Below are positions 35,644 through 46,924 of a stretch of 64,000 nt of DNA, piece by piece. The position numbers and the translations under genes were made by a program. The notes under the pieces are model-generated. The model saw only the letters and a list, made by a program, of their open reading frames with translations. It made no database searches and was not told where the DNA came from. The stretch comes from Diogma glabrata (Eukaryota; Arthropoda; Insecta; Diptera; Cylindrotomidae): contig OY856188.1 of assembly GCA_963693315.1 (NCBI GenBank), positions 267,091,114 through 267,155,113 on the forward strand, read 5' to 3'. Each line of letters starts with the position of its first letter. Positions within the stretch are counted from its first letter, which is position 1.

Positions 35644-36574
35644 CTCACGAACTATAAGTGTTATCAACTTGAAATTTTTTACAATTATTAAATGTGTTTT
35701 CCCACCTCTGCTGATAACAAAAAATTTCAATTATTTGTTTTTGTCTATATTTTATGAATATTGATAAGGAGATAGTAAGACAAAAGTTTTTTTTAAGCAA
35801 TCGAGTTTGGTTTAGAAAAATCGAAAAAGATGGAAAATTTCAAAAAAGATTTCAATGAATTTTCAACTGCTTAGTTTTTGAGTTATTGCCAAAACCGAGT
35901 GTTTTTTCTGCCCCCCCCCCCCTCTAAACTTTGAACATTTTAAAAGAAAAAAATTCACGGTTGTAGGAATTTTGCGTAAAAACCGTTTTTTTGTTTTGGT
36001 TGTTAGAATTTCAAATGTTCATTGGGGGTTGAGAGTAAAACTTTCGAAAAAAAATATTTCTGATCATGGCAAGTGTCATATATGAAAGGTGATTTTTTTT
36101 GTAATTTTCGAAAGTAGTTTTCGACTTATTTTCGAAAATGTAAAATTATTTTTTGTCCCCTTCCCCTTCTCCTTTTTTTTGTTCGCTGATGCACATTACA
36201 AAAAAAAAACTTAAAAAAATTCACGGGTGTAGGAATTTTTCTAAATCGAAACTAAAATTTTTATAATTTAAAATTATTTTGCATAAAACTAAATGAATCA
36301 AAAAACACAAAACGTCACCTTGCACTTACAGAACTTAATACTGACGTTTTTTGTTATCTTTGTTTAAAATTATTTTCAATGTGTTTAATTGTTATTGGTG
36401 TAAATATTTACTAATATTGGTATAAAGATATTCTGTCCATATAGTTATAAATATCAGAATATGATATTTGTTATATATATGACCTACGCCGAATAATTGT
36501 GCAGTAAGTTAATTGTTTACTTCCATCCTTTTGGGCGGTGGATTTATTATTATTTCGTGGTCTATCGCATATCT

Positions 36575-36760
36575 ATTGGTCCTTCGAGCCGGATTTGGAG
36601 CTGATTCTCATTTCGCATAACATTGAGTACATTTGACGCGTGTTTCGTTGCTTGACCAGACCAGACCATTTTCGAACAGATTGTCCAGACAATTGTATGA
36701 AATGCAAGGATTTTCATAATTGTCATTATGGTTTTTTTTGCTTTAGTTCTTATTATGATG
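36575..36760 (+). pseudogene. BEL/Pao-like leader and gag zinc-knuckle scrap
   Basis: GGTCCTTCGAGCCGGATTTG at 36580-36599 resembles the conserved leader just after the LTR of BEL/Pao elements. About 45 bp on, a frame reads FRCLTRPDHFRTDCPDNCMK followed by CKDFHNCH, which has the Cys/His spacing and H-F-x-x-D-C-P phrase of BEL/Pao gag zinc knuckles. In full-length elements these two regions are over 1 kb apart, so this is a deleted copy or two scraps. Confidence 0.45.
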
Positions 36761-37019
36761 GTTTATTTTCTATAGGTGAGATGTTGAATCACAACTTATT
36801 CTCTGAATTAATTATATCTAAACTGTTTCAAAAAAATATTAAACGAGAATACATATACATGGACTAAGTCGCAAGACTTTTCGCAAGAGGTAAATTGAAA
36901 AGTAGGACCTTTCACGTTTGGTATAGATGCCTAAGGCATCTATTATTCAAGGGTTTTATAATTCAATTATGAACGAATGTATGGATAACGCAGACTCTAA
37001 CCTAACAAAGATCTCTAAT

Positions 37020-37485
37020 TTACACTAATTTGTTATTACAACCAAATCACTAACCAAAAATTTAGCTTAACAGAAAAATAACTTAAACAGCACAACAATA
37101 AATTAATCAAGAAAAATCATATAAATTAAAATGTATAAGCTTACGTTAGTTAAATAATGAATGTTGATCCACTGTAAATCGCTAGCATTCTCAATAAATT
37201 TGCCAGGTGCCATAACATTAACCAATACCAATGCCATTTCTTCTTTCCCAACAAACTCTTCCAAACAAAACTCTTAATCCCTTCAAAAATTTCCTTTCTT
37301 TTTTCATGCAATCCATCTTCCAATATATCCGGCGTAACATGATTGCCACTTCTAGTATGTACATTTCCATTTAACTATATAAATACGTGTGTTATCCACT
37401 CGTTGCACATGACATACTGTTCAACAAATATTGTTGCATATAAATAATATCACCAAACTATCAGCATCCTCCATGCATATATTAT
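37020..37485 (-). pseudogene. Broken inverted copy of the two-exon module
   Basis: On the minus strand it aligns with 16640-17115: GGATGCTGATAGTTT, ACGCCGGATATATTGG, AGATGGATTGCATG, GGAAGAGTTTGTT, ACCTGGC and the donor region ACGTAAGCTTATACATTTTA. Relative to the 16.8-kb copy it has a 1-bp deletion near 37270 that shifts the frame to an early stop, and the intron 3' end reads TAATAA instead of the acceptor TAACAG. It is therefore a pseudogene copy. Confidence 0.75.
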
Positions 37486-38161
37486 TTATTTCTAATTAAT
37501 AAAAAAGACGTCATCTGCTTCGTCGACACTTTAATTTAACCAATTTCACGTTTTCCAATAAGGCATAGATAACTTTAATATCGAACACTATGCGATTTGA
37601 CACTACTTTCAAATGAAAATAAAAACATTCACTAAATTCTTTTTTGGTATTTTATTTATATTAATCAATAAATTTTCTTTTCTTTTCTAAATTTAACACG
37701 ATATGACCTTTTGAAACAACGATGATATTTTTTAATAATTAATTAATTTTAATATTAACTCAAATACAACTCAACTGAATACAAAAATATTTTTAGTATT
37801 TATAATATTTAAAACAAAGTAAAAAAAGAGAGTGATTGTTTGTTGATGCATGAACTCTCCCGTTTCGTTTTATTTAGCAAAGAGATAAAATATAACAATC
37901 AAAATTCGAAATATTTTAGAGAGAATTCAAACATAAAAAAAACTATTATGCTTTTGATGTCTTTTTACAGGAAGTCTGAAGATTATGTATACTGATTGCT
38001 TGGTAATATACAATGAAAATGAAAAAATGTAATGTAGCCGTATTATACATGCAAATGAAAATGTTTGGTGGTTGAACAGGAATTTAGTTTCTACTATTAG
38101 TTTGTTGTTCTAGAGTTGGTGTAGATTTCTTATAAAATGCTACCTGTTAAATATCACGTAG

Positions 38162-38371
38162 TGTGGCGGGCATAACAAAATGATGTAAAGAAAAATGTTT
38201 CAAAAGGCAGCCTCGAGAATTCTCTTACAATATTTCTAGACAAAACCATTATTTTAAAGGTGTGTGCACGCATCAAAGAATTAAATTGCCCATTTGCCCA
38301 ACTAAACATTCGACTATAATTTCTAAAAACCATTCCCTTAGTTGAAACATTTTATTACCAAATTTTTACAA
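38162..38371 (+). repeat. Possible 5' LTR of a decayed gypsy
   Basis: It starts TGTGGCGGGCATAAC and ends TTTTTACA just before ACTCTGGTCGTCCC, where TGG could open a primer-binding site. The start resembles that of the LTR at 5482 (TGTGGCGG). A related phrase lies at 757-780. The plus-strand gypsy RT at 39 kb would be its partner. Low confidence without a second LTR. Confidence 0.3.
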
Positions 38372-38959
38372 CTCTGGTCGTCCCAAATGGACGTTGCGAC
38401 ACGGGCAACTATCGAAACGTGGTAAAATTTCAAACAGCCAAATGGTTTTCCTATTTTAGGCTAAGGAGACTATCAAATCAACAATTCATGGGAAATTTAT
38501 CTAAAGCACGAGCCAGTTCTACTCAACTTTCTAACCTACAAAAATGGGAACCTAAACAATTTACATCGGACAACTCAAAGTGCATGACTGACCTCCACAA
38601 GTCGAAGCGACATAATTTAAAGCTTAGTTGAGGCTACATACTCCCTTTAAATGTTTTAATCAGAAAAACAAAAACACAGACGAACGCTCAACTCATAAGA
38701 AAAGAACTCAATAAATAACCAGTCTTATAGTGAAATGTCTACAGATAACAAAATCTAAGAAATGTTTACCCAAGATAAGCTTTCTCAAAAGCTTATTCAG
38801 CTTGGAATTTACCATCTATTACTAATCCCTAAACGCTCAAACGAAAAAATCAAAAACATTTCGTTGTTGTAGCTTTCTCAAAGCTTACCACTATTCCAAA
38901 AAAATATGTTTTTTCTCTTCTTCCGATTGAAGAAAACCTTGCGCTCTCAATATTTATGA

Positions 38960-39300
38960 ACTCTAGCTTTAGCTATTAGTCTCCTAAATCAGATATTAGT
39001 AAAAGAAGAGAATCGACCAAAAACAACTTTCAGTGACTCTTTAGAAAATTTCGCGTAAAAGATAATGTCGTTTGGTTTAACCGCCACCCTAGATACTTTT
39101 CAACGAGTAATGAACTGAATTTTGGCTTACATTGTTTATATTGTTCTGTTTACTAAAATGATATTGTTGTCCTATCTATATTAAAACAATATAAACTGCT
39201 CTCCAAAATATACAACTTTGTATGGAAACAGCTTCGAACAAATATCTACAAAATTAGGCGTATCCCCGGATTCTATCCGTTCAGTTTTAGTATTCAGGTT
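38960..39300 (+). pseudogene. Highly decayed gypsy RT
   Basis: The frame from about 39020 reads KTTFSDSLENFA, a stop, then MSFGLTATLDTFQRVMN followed by another stop; this is the RT M-P-F-G-L...F-Q-R-x-M-N box. A few codons later NDIVVLS, in a shifted frame, stands at the Y-x-D-D position with the first Asp changed. Upstream 38419-38631 is open but unrecognised and may be gag. It is the oldest-looking gypsy in the window. Confidence 0.75.
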
Positions 39301-41260
39301 TTCTACTCCAAATATAAACTAAACATTTAAAAATTCATTCAAAGTTCCTATATACTCGTCAATCGACGAAGCTTACAAGCTCACTTAATACCAAAGTATA
39401 CTTAATACCATACTTAAACTAAATATTATAAATGAAATTCAATCAAAATATCTAAATTATGTTTATATTTTGAAGTATATAAAAAATATAAATCTAGATA
39501 TCTATACGAATCACACCACAAGATCGCATAAAGCCCCTAATAAAAAATTTGTTTTGCAAAATAAAAGTATTCAATTTATTTTTATTATCTTTAATCTTAT
39601 TCATAAAATATGAAAAAAGCAAGCAAGAAAGCTAAAATAAAATCAAAAGATTTTTATCATCTTCTACAAACACTTTACACTTCGACATCTCAACAAAATT
39701 TATTATTCTCAGAAAAGAAAAAAAAAGCAAATCTGTTGTTATAATTTAATTAATTTAATCGACCTTGAGTATCCTTTCGTTTTGTTATTTTTTCCGCTCG
39801 TGTTGAAACTCTTTGATTATTTTTTTTTGTTTTGTTTTTCTTTGGTGGAAATTACTAGTAATGATGATAATCATGAAAATTCAAATATTAGGATTCTTTT
39901 TAATTTTTATACAGTATTGACAAAGATTGGATAAAGAATAGTATATTGTATAACGAGCATATAATGATATTAATGTTCTACGAGTGCTTAGAAAATATGT
40001 TGGAATTGGCTTACATCACTCATCCGAACAGAAAGGTATAAAAGGATAAGAGAGGATATGATAAAACAATTTACAATGGCCAGTTTGAAAGATACTAAAG
40101 TTCCGCTGCAGATGGACGAATACCCAATACCAAGGTCGCTAAGGTTTTTACTTAAAAATTGTTTATGCCTATGCATAGCAACAATAATTAATTATGTGTG
40201 AGATTGGAAGTAAACCTATAAAAAGTTATGAACCCCTATGAACGTCGGGCGAGATCGTTTTCACGTAATATGACTTTCGTAATATTAAATTGATGAATTT
40301 AATTTTTTCATCTAAAATTATGTGCGAAAGATATTTGTTTGTTAAGGTAATGAAAACAAACACAAAAAACAGACGGGCCCTTTGAATAAATAATTTTAAT
40401 GAATTAAAAAAATTATTATATTTTAACCTTTTTTTAATTTCAATTGAAAAATAAAATTCAATTGATTCGATATTGATGAAGTTTTATACTCAATCAAATA
40501 TTTTAAAATTTCTTAAAGCACAAAAAGCGTCATTAAAAACATTCATGCTCCTGGAGTATTAATATCATTCCTTGCTCATTGATGCTAATCGAACGAAAAT
40601 AATTGTCGATGTCACAAAAAATATTGATTTATATTTGAAAATGTTTTGTTTCGACATTATTGTTGGATTCCTTTACAATTAAATTATAGTAAATTATTTC
40701 ATACATAAGATTTTGTATTTTACTGTTGAAAAAACAAAGTGGTAATCATAGCAACACCTACACATGATCAAAGCAATGTTATTTGTTTTATCTTTAAATT
40801 TAATTCGATTCCTTAGCTAGAATGTGGTGCGGCTTGAAAAACATTTTGAAGGAATTTTAATTTCGTTTTTTCATAGATGGTAAATTATTGAGGTTGTGGA
40901 ATGAATGAGGGAGGGTGTTTTGTTTATCACGATTTTGTTAGTGTAACGTTTTTTTAAAATTGTTTTTCTGCTTTGATTTATAATTCAGGCATAACGTGAT
41001 TAAGTCGCTGTCGGTTTTGTAAATGAATACCACTAATCCAATTGTAAAAGGTTTGTTAGTCAAAATTTCATCGACTTGTTTCGTTGGCTTCAATTTAACT
41101 TCAATCATCGGGTATCACAAAAGGGGTGTTAATTAGTTTTACTGGTTAACAACTCATGTCTTCTTTGAGTTCAAATCTACAGTAAATTTTCAATATCATT
41201 TCTATTTATATTAAAACTGTTCTTGTAAATTTGTTAATATTATTCAAGTAGTTTTGATAG
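39301..41260. other. AT-rich non-coding stretch
   Basis: No supported gene or TE motif. It contains poly-T/A runs and a few short frames without family features (for example 39988-40176, minus). Confidence 0.55.
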
Positions 41261-41479
41261 TTTTAAGTTAAGTTTAAATTTGAGAAACAAGAAATGGGAA
41301 GTGAGTGCAACAACTGAACGTCATCCGCAAATAAATGTGGCAAAGAGAAATAGATTGAGGAGCTTCGTTGACAAATTTTGAGAATAACCAATAGCCTAAA
41401 ATGGAACCCGGAGGAATACCTTTCGAAATGAGACAAACCCTGAAACTTAATCCACAAGACCATGAGTTTGGGAATAAAA

Positions 41480-42000
41480 ACTTGAGAGTTCCGGCTTAGC
41501 ACTTGATACTTGGAACTTAGCTTTTGGGACTTGGGAATTGAAACTTTGGATTTGTGATTCGGAATGTATCTTGCAATTAGGAACTTGGAGTTACAAGTTG
41601 GGACTTACTATACTTGATACTGAACTCTTTGGACTTATCCTCTAATTTGAGGACTTGAAGCCTAGTGCTCGTAACATGAAAATTGAGAATTGAGACTTGG
41701 AAACTACTAGTGAATGGCAGGTGACTTAGGACTTGGGGCTTGCATATTGTGGATTAGGGATTGAAATTTTTGACTTGGGACTGGGCATTTTAGCTTTGAG
41801 ACTTGGAACTGAAAACTTGGGACCAAGAACTTGGACCTGGATAAAATTGTTACTTGGAGCATGGTTCTCGTGATATGGAAATTGAAAAATTAAAACTTGG
41901 AATTTAGGACTCGGCATCTTGTGACTTTGGACTTAGGATTGGGAATTCGGAACTTGGGATTTGATACTTAAGACCTGAAACTTTTAACAGGACTTACATA
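41480..42000 (+). repeat. ACTTGG-type minisatellite, left array
   Basis: Loose head-to-tail units of about 7-15 bp built on GGACTTGGGA / GGAACTTGGA / GAAACTTG. A second array with the same motif and the same strand sense lies at 46160-46420. The two arrays bracket the permuted gypsy element. Confidence 0.8.
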
Positions 42001-42137
42001 AAATATTTTTATTGGGCTTCTAAAATTTGGGAATCTCTCGACAACTGGTTTTTGGAGACCCCTTCCCAGTTTTTCGATTGTACAATATTTACTTTTCCAT
42101 TTTGAAAATTCTTTCTTACATTATAATTATTTTTACT

Positions 42138-42997
42138 CTAGTAAACATTTCTATTAAAATTTCGATTATTTGTAATATTTTTATTATTGTTGTAGCTACT
42201 ATTATGGCTACAATTACATCCATTGTTCCTAACCATACCATTATTATGGTTTTTATAAAAATTAGTATTATTATTATTATTACTATTATTTCTTTTTTGA
42301 TAATTTGACCTTTTCATATTTTTAAAATTATTAAAATTACGCGAAATTTGGTTCCTATAGCCCGTTCTATAGTTTCGCGAATTAAAATGGAACATATTTG
42401 GCTGTCTTCGTCTGTTCGTCATTTCAGTGGCGTATTGAATCGCTTCCTGAAGAGAATTTACCCGAGCAGCGTAAACAATATTTTTAACTGCTTCATTCAA
42501 ACCTGTTTTAAATGCATTCAGTCCAGTCTGTTCGTTTAGCTTAGTGAAAATGTCCGTATGAGCATCACCCTGTTCAGCTATTTGAAGTTCATTCAGTTCT
42601 GTTATTAGGTTTTCTATCTTATTACTATAAGATTCAACAGATGAACTCCCCTATCTGCATTGTGTGAATTGAGTCTGTAAGTTCAAGCATGTTGTATTTT
42701 TCTTAAAAATACGGTTTGATAATTCTTTTAACTCAAAAATAGTTTTTGGTTTTTTGGTTGCTGTTAATTTTGTTTTGGCATTACTTGTTAATCTAGTATC
42801 CGAAACAAATTCGATTAATTTGGTTTTCTCAATGTCATTCTTTAGTGTTTCACTAAAGTGATGAACTAGGTTCAAAAATATAATAATTTCATATTTGTTT
42901 ATTGGTTTATTGCGTTCTCCGATATATTTGCTGACGAATTCTGTCCATTTGTAATTAACACTTTCTCTTCCTTTGTTTTATGAGCTGAATTTCCCAT
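42138..42997 (-). pseudogene. Gypsy gag
   Basis: It starts with MGNSAHKTKEEKVLI, an N-myristoylation-like Met-Gly-Asn start found in several insect gypsy gags, 130 bp after the primer-binding site. After a stop near 42900 the frame continues with LIEFVSDTRLTSNAKTKL, then (second stop near 42650) LNAFKTGLNEAVKNIVYAAR and EAIQYATEMTNRRRQPNMF. The C-terminus is an Asn/Arg-rich tail with a short poly-Asn tract (N5) and only a vestigial C-x-C; no CCHC knuckle is seen. It has only two or three breaks, so it is younger than most elements here. Confidence 0.85.
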
Positions 42998-43123
42998 CTT
43001 TTAATTTAATTTAATATTATTACTCCTTTATTTACCGTTAATTTCAATTTGTATGGTCGATTGCTCGTTCTGGATTTAATTCATCAAAATATAACTTTAA
43101 TAATTGTAATTTATTGTTGCGAT

Positions 43124-43142
43124 GCTCCTGACAAGGTCGCCA
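43124..43142 (-). promoter_or_regulatory. Primer-binding site (tRNA-Arg-like)
   Basis: Minus strand TGGCGACCTTGTCAGGAGC directly abuts the LTR end. TGGCGACC matches the site used by mdg1/412-type gypsy elements, which prime with tRNA-Arg. The later bases diverge from that pattern, so the primer identity is a suggestion. Confidence 0.65.
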
Positions 43143-43837
43143 TGTGCTGAACGTAGATCTTCAAATCCTCCTCTATGTCGTGGGTGTATGACATTTGATT
43201 ATTATTTCTAAAATCTGACTGCGTAATTATTCTTCTTAGTTGATGGTAATTAGTTGGTGGTTAAATTAACCACAGGAGAATGATTATATGTCATCCATTT
43301 CTTATATACAATTTTCAAATTTTAATTTTTACCTTAATATAATATATATAAGTTATTTACTTAAAATGGTTTTATCATTGGGAATTCCTTATGATTTATT
43401 TATATTAGTGAGTAGATGTAGTAGTATCTCTACAGACGATTCCAAAAAAATTTCAACTCTCAATTGTATTCGTCAACTCACCGATAAAATAATCAATAAG
43501 ATCAACAACCAACAAACAATTCACTGGAACGAATATTTGACAACTCAACTCGCAGCAAAAAATATTAATACACAATCAGAGTAAGAGTGAAAGGATCCCT
43601 CGTGTTAGGTTCTTGTATTTATAGTCGGGAAAACACCGAATTCGATCAGTTTGATGCATTTTACCATCCAAAAATACCAACAACACAAACAAAATTCACT
43701 ACAGTGGTGAAATCAACCACAGTGGTGGCTTTGCTTAACGCATTATAACAGCACGAACTCTTGTGACGATATAGTCACGCGAGGTTGGAAAATGATGTAT
43801 GATGAGAAAAAAAGGAATAGAAAACTTCCCTCGCACA
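43143..43837 (-). repeat. Gypsy LTR (695 bp) with internal promoter
   Basis: On the minus strand the segment begins TGTGCGAGGG and ends CAGCACA, giving TGTGC/GCACA inverted ends, immediately before the primer-binding site. A TATA box (CTATAAATACA) lies at 43624-43615, about two fifths of the way in, marking the U3/R boundary region. No polypurine tract is obvious just before the start, so the 5' end is tentative. It serves both as 5' LTR of the gag part and 3' LTR of the pol part. Confidence 0.6.
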
Positions 43838-44129
43838 GTTGCCCGGGCATTAACGCCTAGTAGATCATTCGCGAGTGGTGAATTAGCAAAGGCTCGAACC
43901 CACGACTCACAATAATACTATTATAAGAAAACAATCAGCCAGACAGGAACACCCAACTGCAAGGCAATACTCGAACCAACGACCTGAGATCCAGACTGAA
44001 AACACCCTCAACCTGAAATAAATAGTAAGACCAGGTAGATAATAAAGAGCAATTTGAAAAGGTAATATCCTAACCAGATTATTCCGACATTAAGTTAGAA
44101 TGTCCTTCGAATAATAGACACCTCTTCGT

Positions 44130-46159
44130 TTGGAAGGCAGGTCTTCCAGCTAGTAGACGGCGCTACCCACAAACCTTAGGACTTTGGCTTCGACAAACTT
44201 TTGTGCAAGCTTTGCAGATAATTGCTTACCTGCATCGCTCAATATGAAATTACGACGGAACACAATATCACTAGGTTTAAACAGAGACACCCTAGCTCGT
44301 AAATTATAACGTTGAGCACTCTAAACGAATGTTTCCGAAGTCAGCTCAAGGATTCGACTACGGATTTTGTTCAAGTTGTCCGGACTCAGAAGGGTCTCAC
44401 CCGGTTCATAAAGACTGTTGAATCGTTTCAATAACTCATTTGAAGAACCGTGAGTTGTCATGGGTAACCCAAACATAGCAAAATAAGGAGAACAATGAAT
44501 TGTTTGGTGTAACGAACATCGTAGTGCACAAGCGATCTCGCTCAAATGCATATCCCATTTCGAATGCTCTTCTTCCAAATAAGCCCTAATTCCAGAAAGA
44601 ACGCTTCTGTTCACCCGTTCAGAAGCATTAGCTTGGGGTGAATATAATGCTAATAAGGTGTGTTTCACTCCTTGCTTTGAGAAATCTTCAAATAATTTAG
44701 ACTTAAATTGTGTACCATTGTCAGATACAATCGGATACAACAACTTCTGGGCAACCGAATACATGGAAGACATTGGTGACCAATAGTTGACAAATTGATT
44801 CAGCAGTTAATTTGCGTAGAGGAAACAAAAATGGGTATTTGGTCACATGATCAAATACCACGAGTATTGCAATATTCCCGGACTTTGAACGAAGATAAGG
44901 TCCAAGAATATCGATGTATAAACGCTGACCGATTCGTTGTTTGCATTGGAGATATCATAGGAGCACGAAGTGGAATATTAGGGGCTTTTCATTTCTTTAC
45001 ATGTTTTACAGTTCATCACGAATTTCTTCACTTGGGTATATATTCTTGGCCAATAATAAAAACGACGGATGTTATACAATGTTTTTGCTAAACCTCTATG
45101 AGATGAAGTTGGAGGATTATGGGCTCTTGCAATGCACTCGTCAGTGAATTCCTCGGTGTCAAGACAAGCTGTTTTCTATATACCCGACCAAAAATTACTT
45201 TTAGACCAGGCAATGTACCATCTGCTTCGGTAATTAAGTTTACCAACTCTAAATATCTAGAGGTCTTGAAAAAAGGTGAATTAAGATCTATATCAGGCAC
45301 TGCAAATACTTCAGAAATAGCATCGACAGAGTCACGTCTTGATAGAGTGTCGGGAACAGTATTTAGTTCTCCCTTACGGTACTCAATATCGAAGACGTAA
45401 CCCTGCAATTTCAAGCTCCAACGAGCCAATCGACCAGAAAGGTCTTTTTGCACAAGCCATTTTAACGAAGCATGATCAGTCAAGTCACGATCTTAAAAGC
45501 CTGACCCTCGACATACACTCTAAATTTCTTTACTCCCAGTACGGCTGCTAAACATTCTTTTTCGCTAGTAGAATAGTTGCGTTGCGCAGAATACCGTCCA
45601 TGTCATATTGAAGCAATACACAACCTATGCCGTCATTGCTAGCATCGCACTGGAGAGTAAAAGGTTGAGTATAGTCAGGGTTTATAAGGACGGGTGCTGA
45701 TACTAGTGCATTTTTAAGATAGGAAATTCAGAAATTGCCTGTGTTTTATCAGGATCTATTTTAGCATACCACCTCCCACGGCATAACCTAAATATTTGAC
45801 TTCCGGCAAGAGAAACATACTCTTTATAACGTTTATCGTCAAGTTTCACGTCTAAGGCACTGGGAGATATCTTCTAATAGCTTCAGATGGGCCTCAAAGG
45901 TATCTGTTACCATTAGAAGATCATCCAAGTATACGAAGACGTACGACTTGAGATGTGGAGGAATTACCTGGTCCAATAATTTCGTCATTGTTTGAGGCGC
46001 ATTGCACAGTCCGAAAGGCATCCCCACGAACTGATACAATGGCCTCCCAGGGACCGTAAAAGTAGTTTTCTCTCGGGAGTGTTTTTCTAATGGTATCTGC
46101 CAAAAAGCGTCTTTCAAATCCAGACTGGAAATGAAATTGCTTTGAGGCAGACGACTCAA
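44130..46159 (-). pseudogene. Gypsy pol: RT, RNase H, integrase
   Basis: RT (46159-45839) has SLDLKDAFWQIPLE with the first catalytic Asp, MPFGLCNAPQTM and YVFVYLDDLLMV (YxDD intact). RNase H (45660-45420) has QCDASNDGIG, with the catalytic Asp, and TDHASLKWL. Integrase follows (45420-44130): a decayed zinc region, then VSDNGTQFKSKLFEDF, YSPQANASERVNRS and HLSEIACALR of the catalytic core, with the second Asp and Glu kept, and the C-terminal FILSDAGKQLSAKLAQ block. Frames are broken near 45840, 45480, 45090, 44770 and 44320. It is the same family as the fragment at 18480-18655. Confidence 0.92.
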
Positions 46160-46420
46160 AATTGGAGGCTTGGAGCTTGAAACTTGGGACTTGAAATTTA
46201 AAACCTTAACGTTTAAAGAACTTAGGACTTAGGAGTTAGGACTTGGAGATTTGAATTTGGGACAAAAAAACTTGTTACTTAAAACTTGAGACTTGAAGCT
46301 TGCGACTTGAGATTAGAGACTTGGGGCTGCCGACTTAAGGCTTGAGACTTGGAGCTGCCGACTTAAGGTTTGAGACTTTCGATTTGAGATACGTTCTGTT
46401 TAAGACCTGTTGTGTAACAC
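46160..46420 (+). repeat. ACTTGG-type minisatellite, right array
   Basis: Units such as GGAGCTTGAAACTTGGGACT, GAGACTTGGGGCTGCCGACT and GAGACTTGGAGCTGCCGACT. It has the same core and orientation as 41480-42000. It begins exactly where the RT frame stops. Confidence 0.8.
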
Positions 46421-46591
46421 TTTGAATTTTGAGTTTAAATTTGGTATATTATTCGAAGCTTGCCATGTAGAATTTCATACTAAGTACTTGAGGCTTAAAA
46501 TTTATTACTGAAGCTTTCAAACTGTCGATTTGATATCATTTTAACAGTTCAATAGTTAATTTAAAAGATCATATAACATCAAAAGTTCATT

Positions 46592-46924
46592 CTAACCATA
46601 ATTATTTTTTTGTCGCCGAATGAAATTTATTTTTGCTGTTTGTTTGAGAGACGCCCTCGAATCAAATTCCCGTGATTTATTTTCACACTGGTTTTGTGTA
46701 ACTAAATGGTTTAGTTTTTCTTCTATCATTCTACTTTTTCGACGGAGGATTTTAAGCCTTTCGTTCAAAAATTCCTTCCCTTTTTGTGTCGGGACGGTTG
46801 GACTTTGGTGAATTCTAGAAGTCGCAAGGAGAAACTTTTTTATGTTGATATTACGTTTAATAGTCTCCGTAACATCAATGAGCCTGTCATTAGTGCTAAA
46901 CATTTTACCGAGCCCAAACTGCAT
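46592..46924 (-). CDS. Hypothetical 110-residue basic protein
   Basis: An ATG-initiated frame on the minus strand with normal-looking, charged, helix-prone composition (many K, R, E) rather than the low-complexity look of random frames here. Segments include RLIDVTETIKRNINIKKF, then TPTQKG-like spacing and ERLKILRRKSRMIEEKL, a possible short coiled coil. No signal peptide or membrane segment. I do not recognise the family. It sits 170 bp from the minisatellite that ends the gypsy pol and could be a gag piece or a host exon. Confidence 0.35.
   Translation of the reverse strand: MQFGLGKMFSTNDRLIDVTETIKRNINIKKFLLATSRIHQSPTVPTQKGKEFLNERLKILRRKSRMIEEKLNHLVTQNQCENKSREFDSRASLKQTAKINFIRRQKNNYG

Larger units (their letters stand above)
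41480..46420 (-). mobile_element. Circularly permuted gypsy element between two minisatellite arrays
   Basis: Read on the minus strand from 46159 downward: RT, RNase H, integrase, 3' untranslated region, LTR (43837-43143), primer-binding site, gag (42997-42138). A normal insertion would read LTR-gag-pol-LTR. The RT begins abruptly at its SLDLKDAFWQ box exactly where the upper minisatellite ends, and gag ends in a basic tail where the lower minisatellite begins; protease and RT N-terminus are missing. The boundaries given include both arrays. Confidence 0.65.

Noticed and set aside
43850..44000. Two B-box-like GGTTCGAG phrases on the minus strand
   Set aside because: No A box at the right distance and no target duplication; they lie in the 3' untranslated part of the gypsy element.
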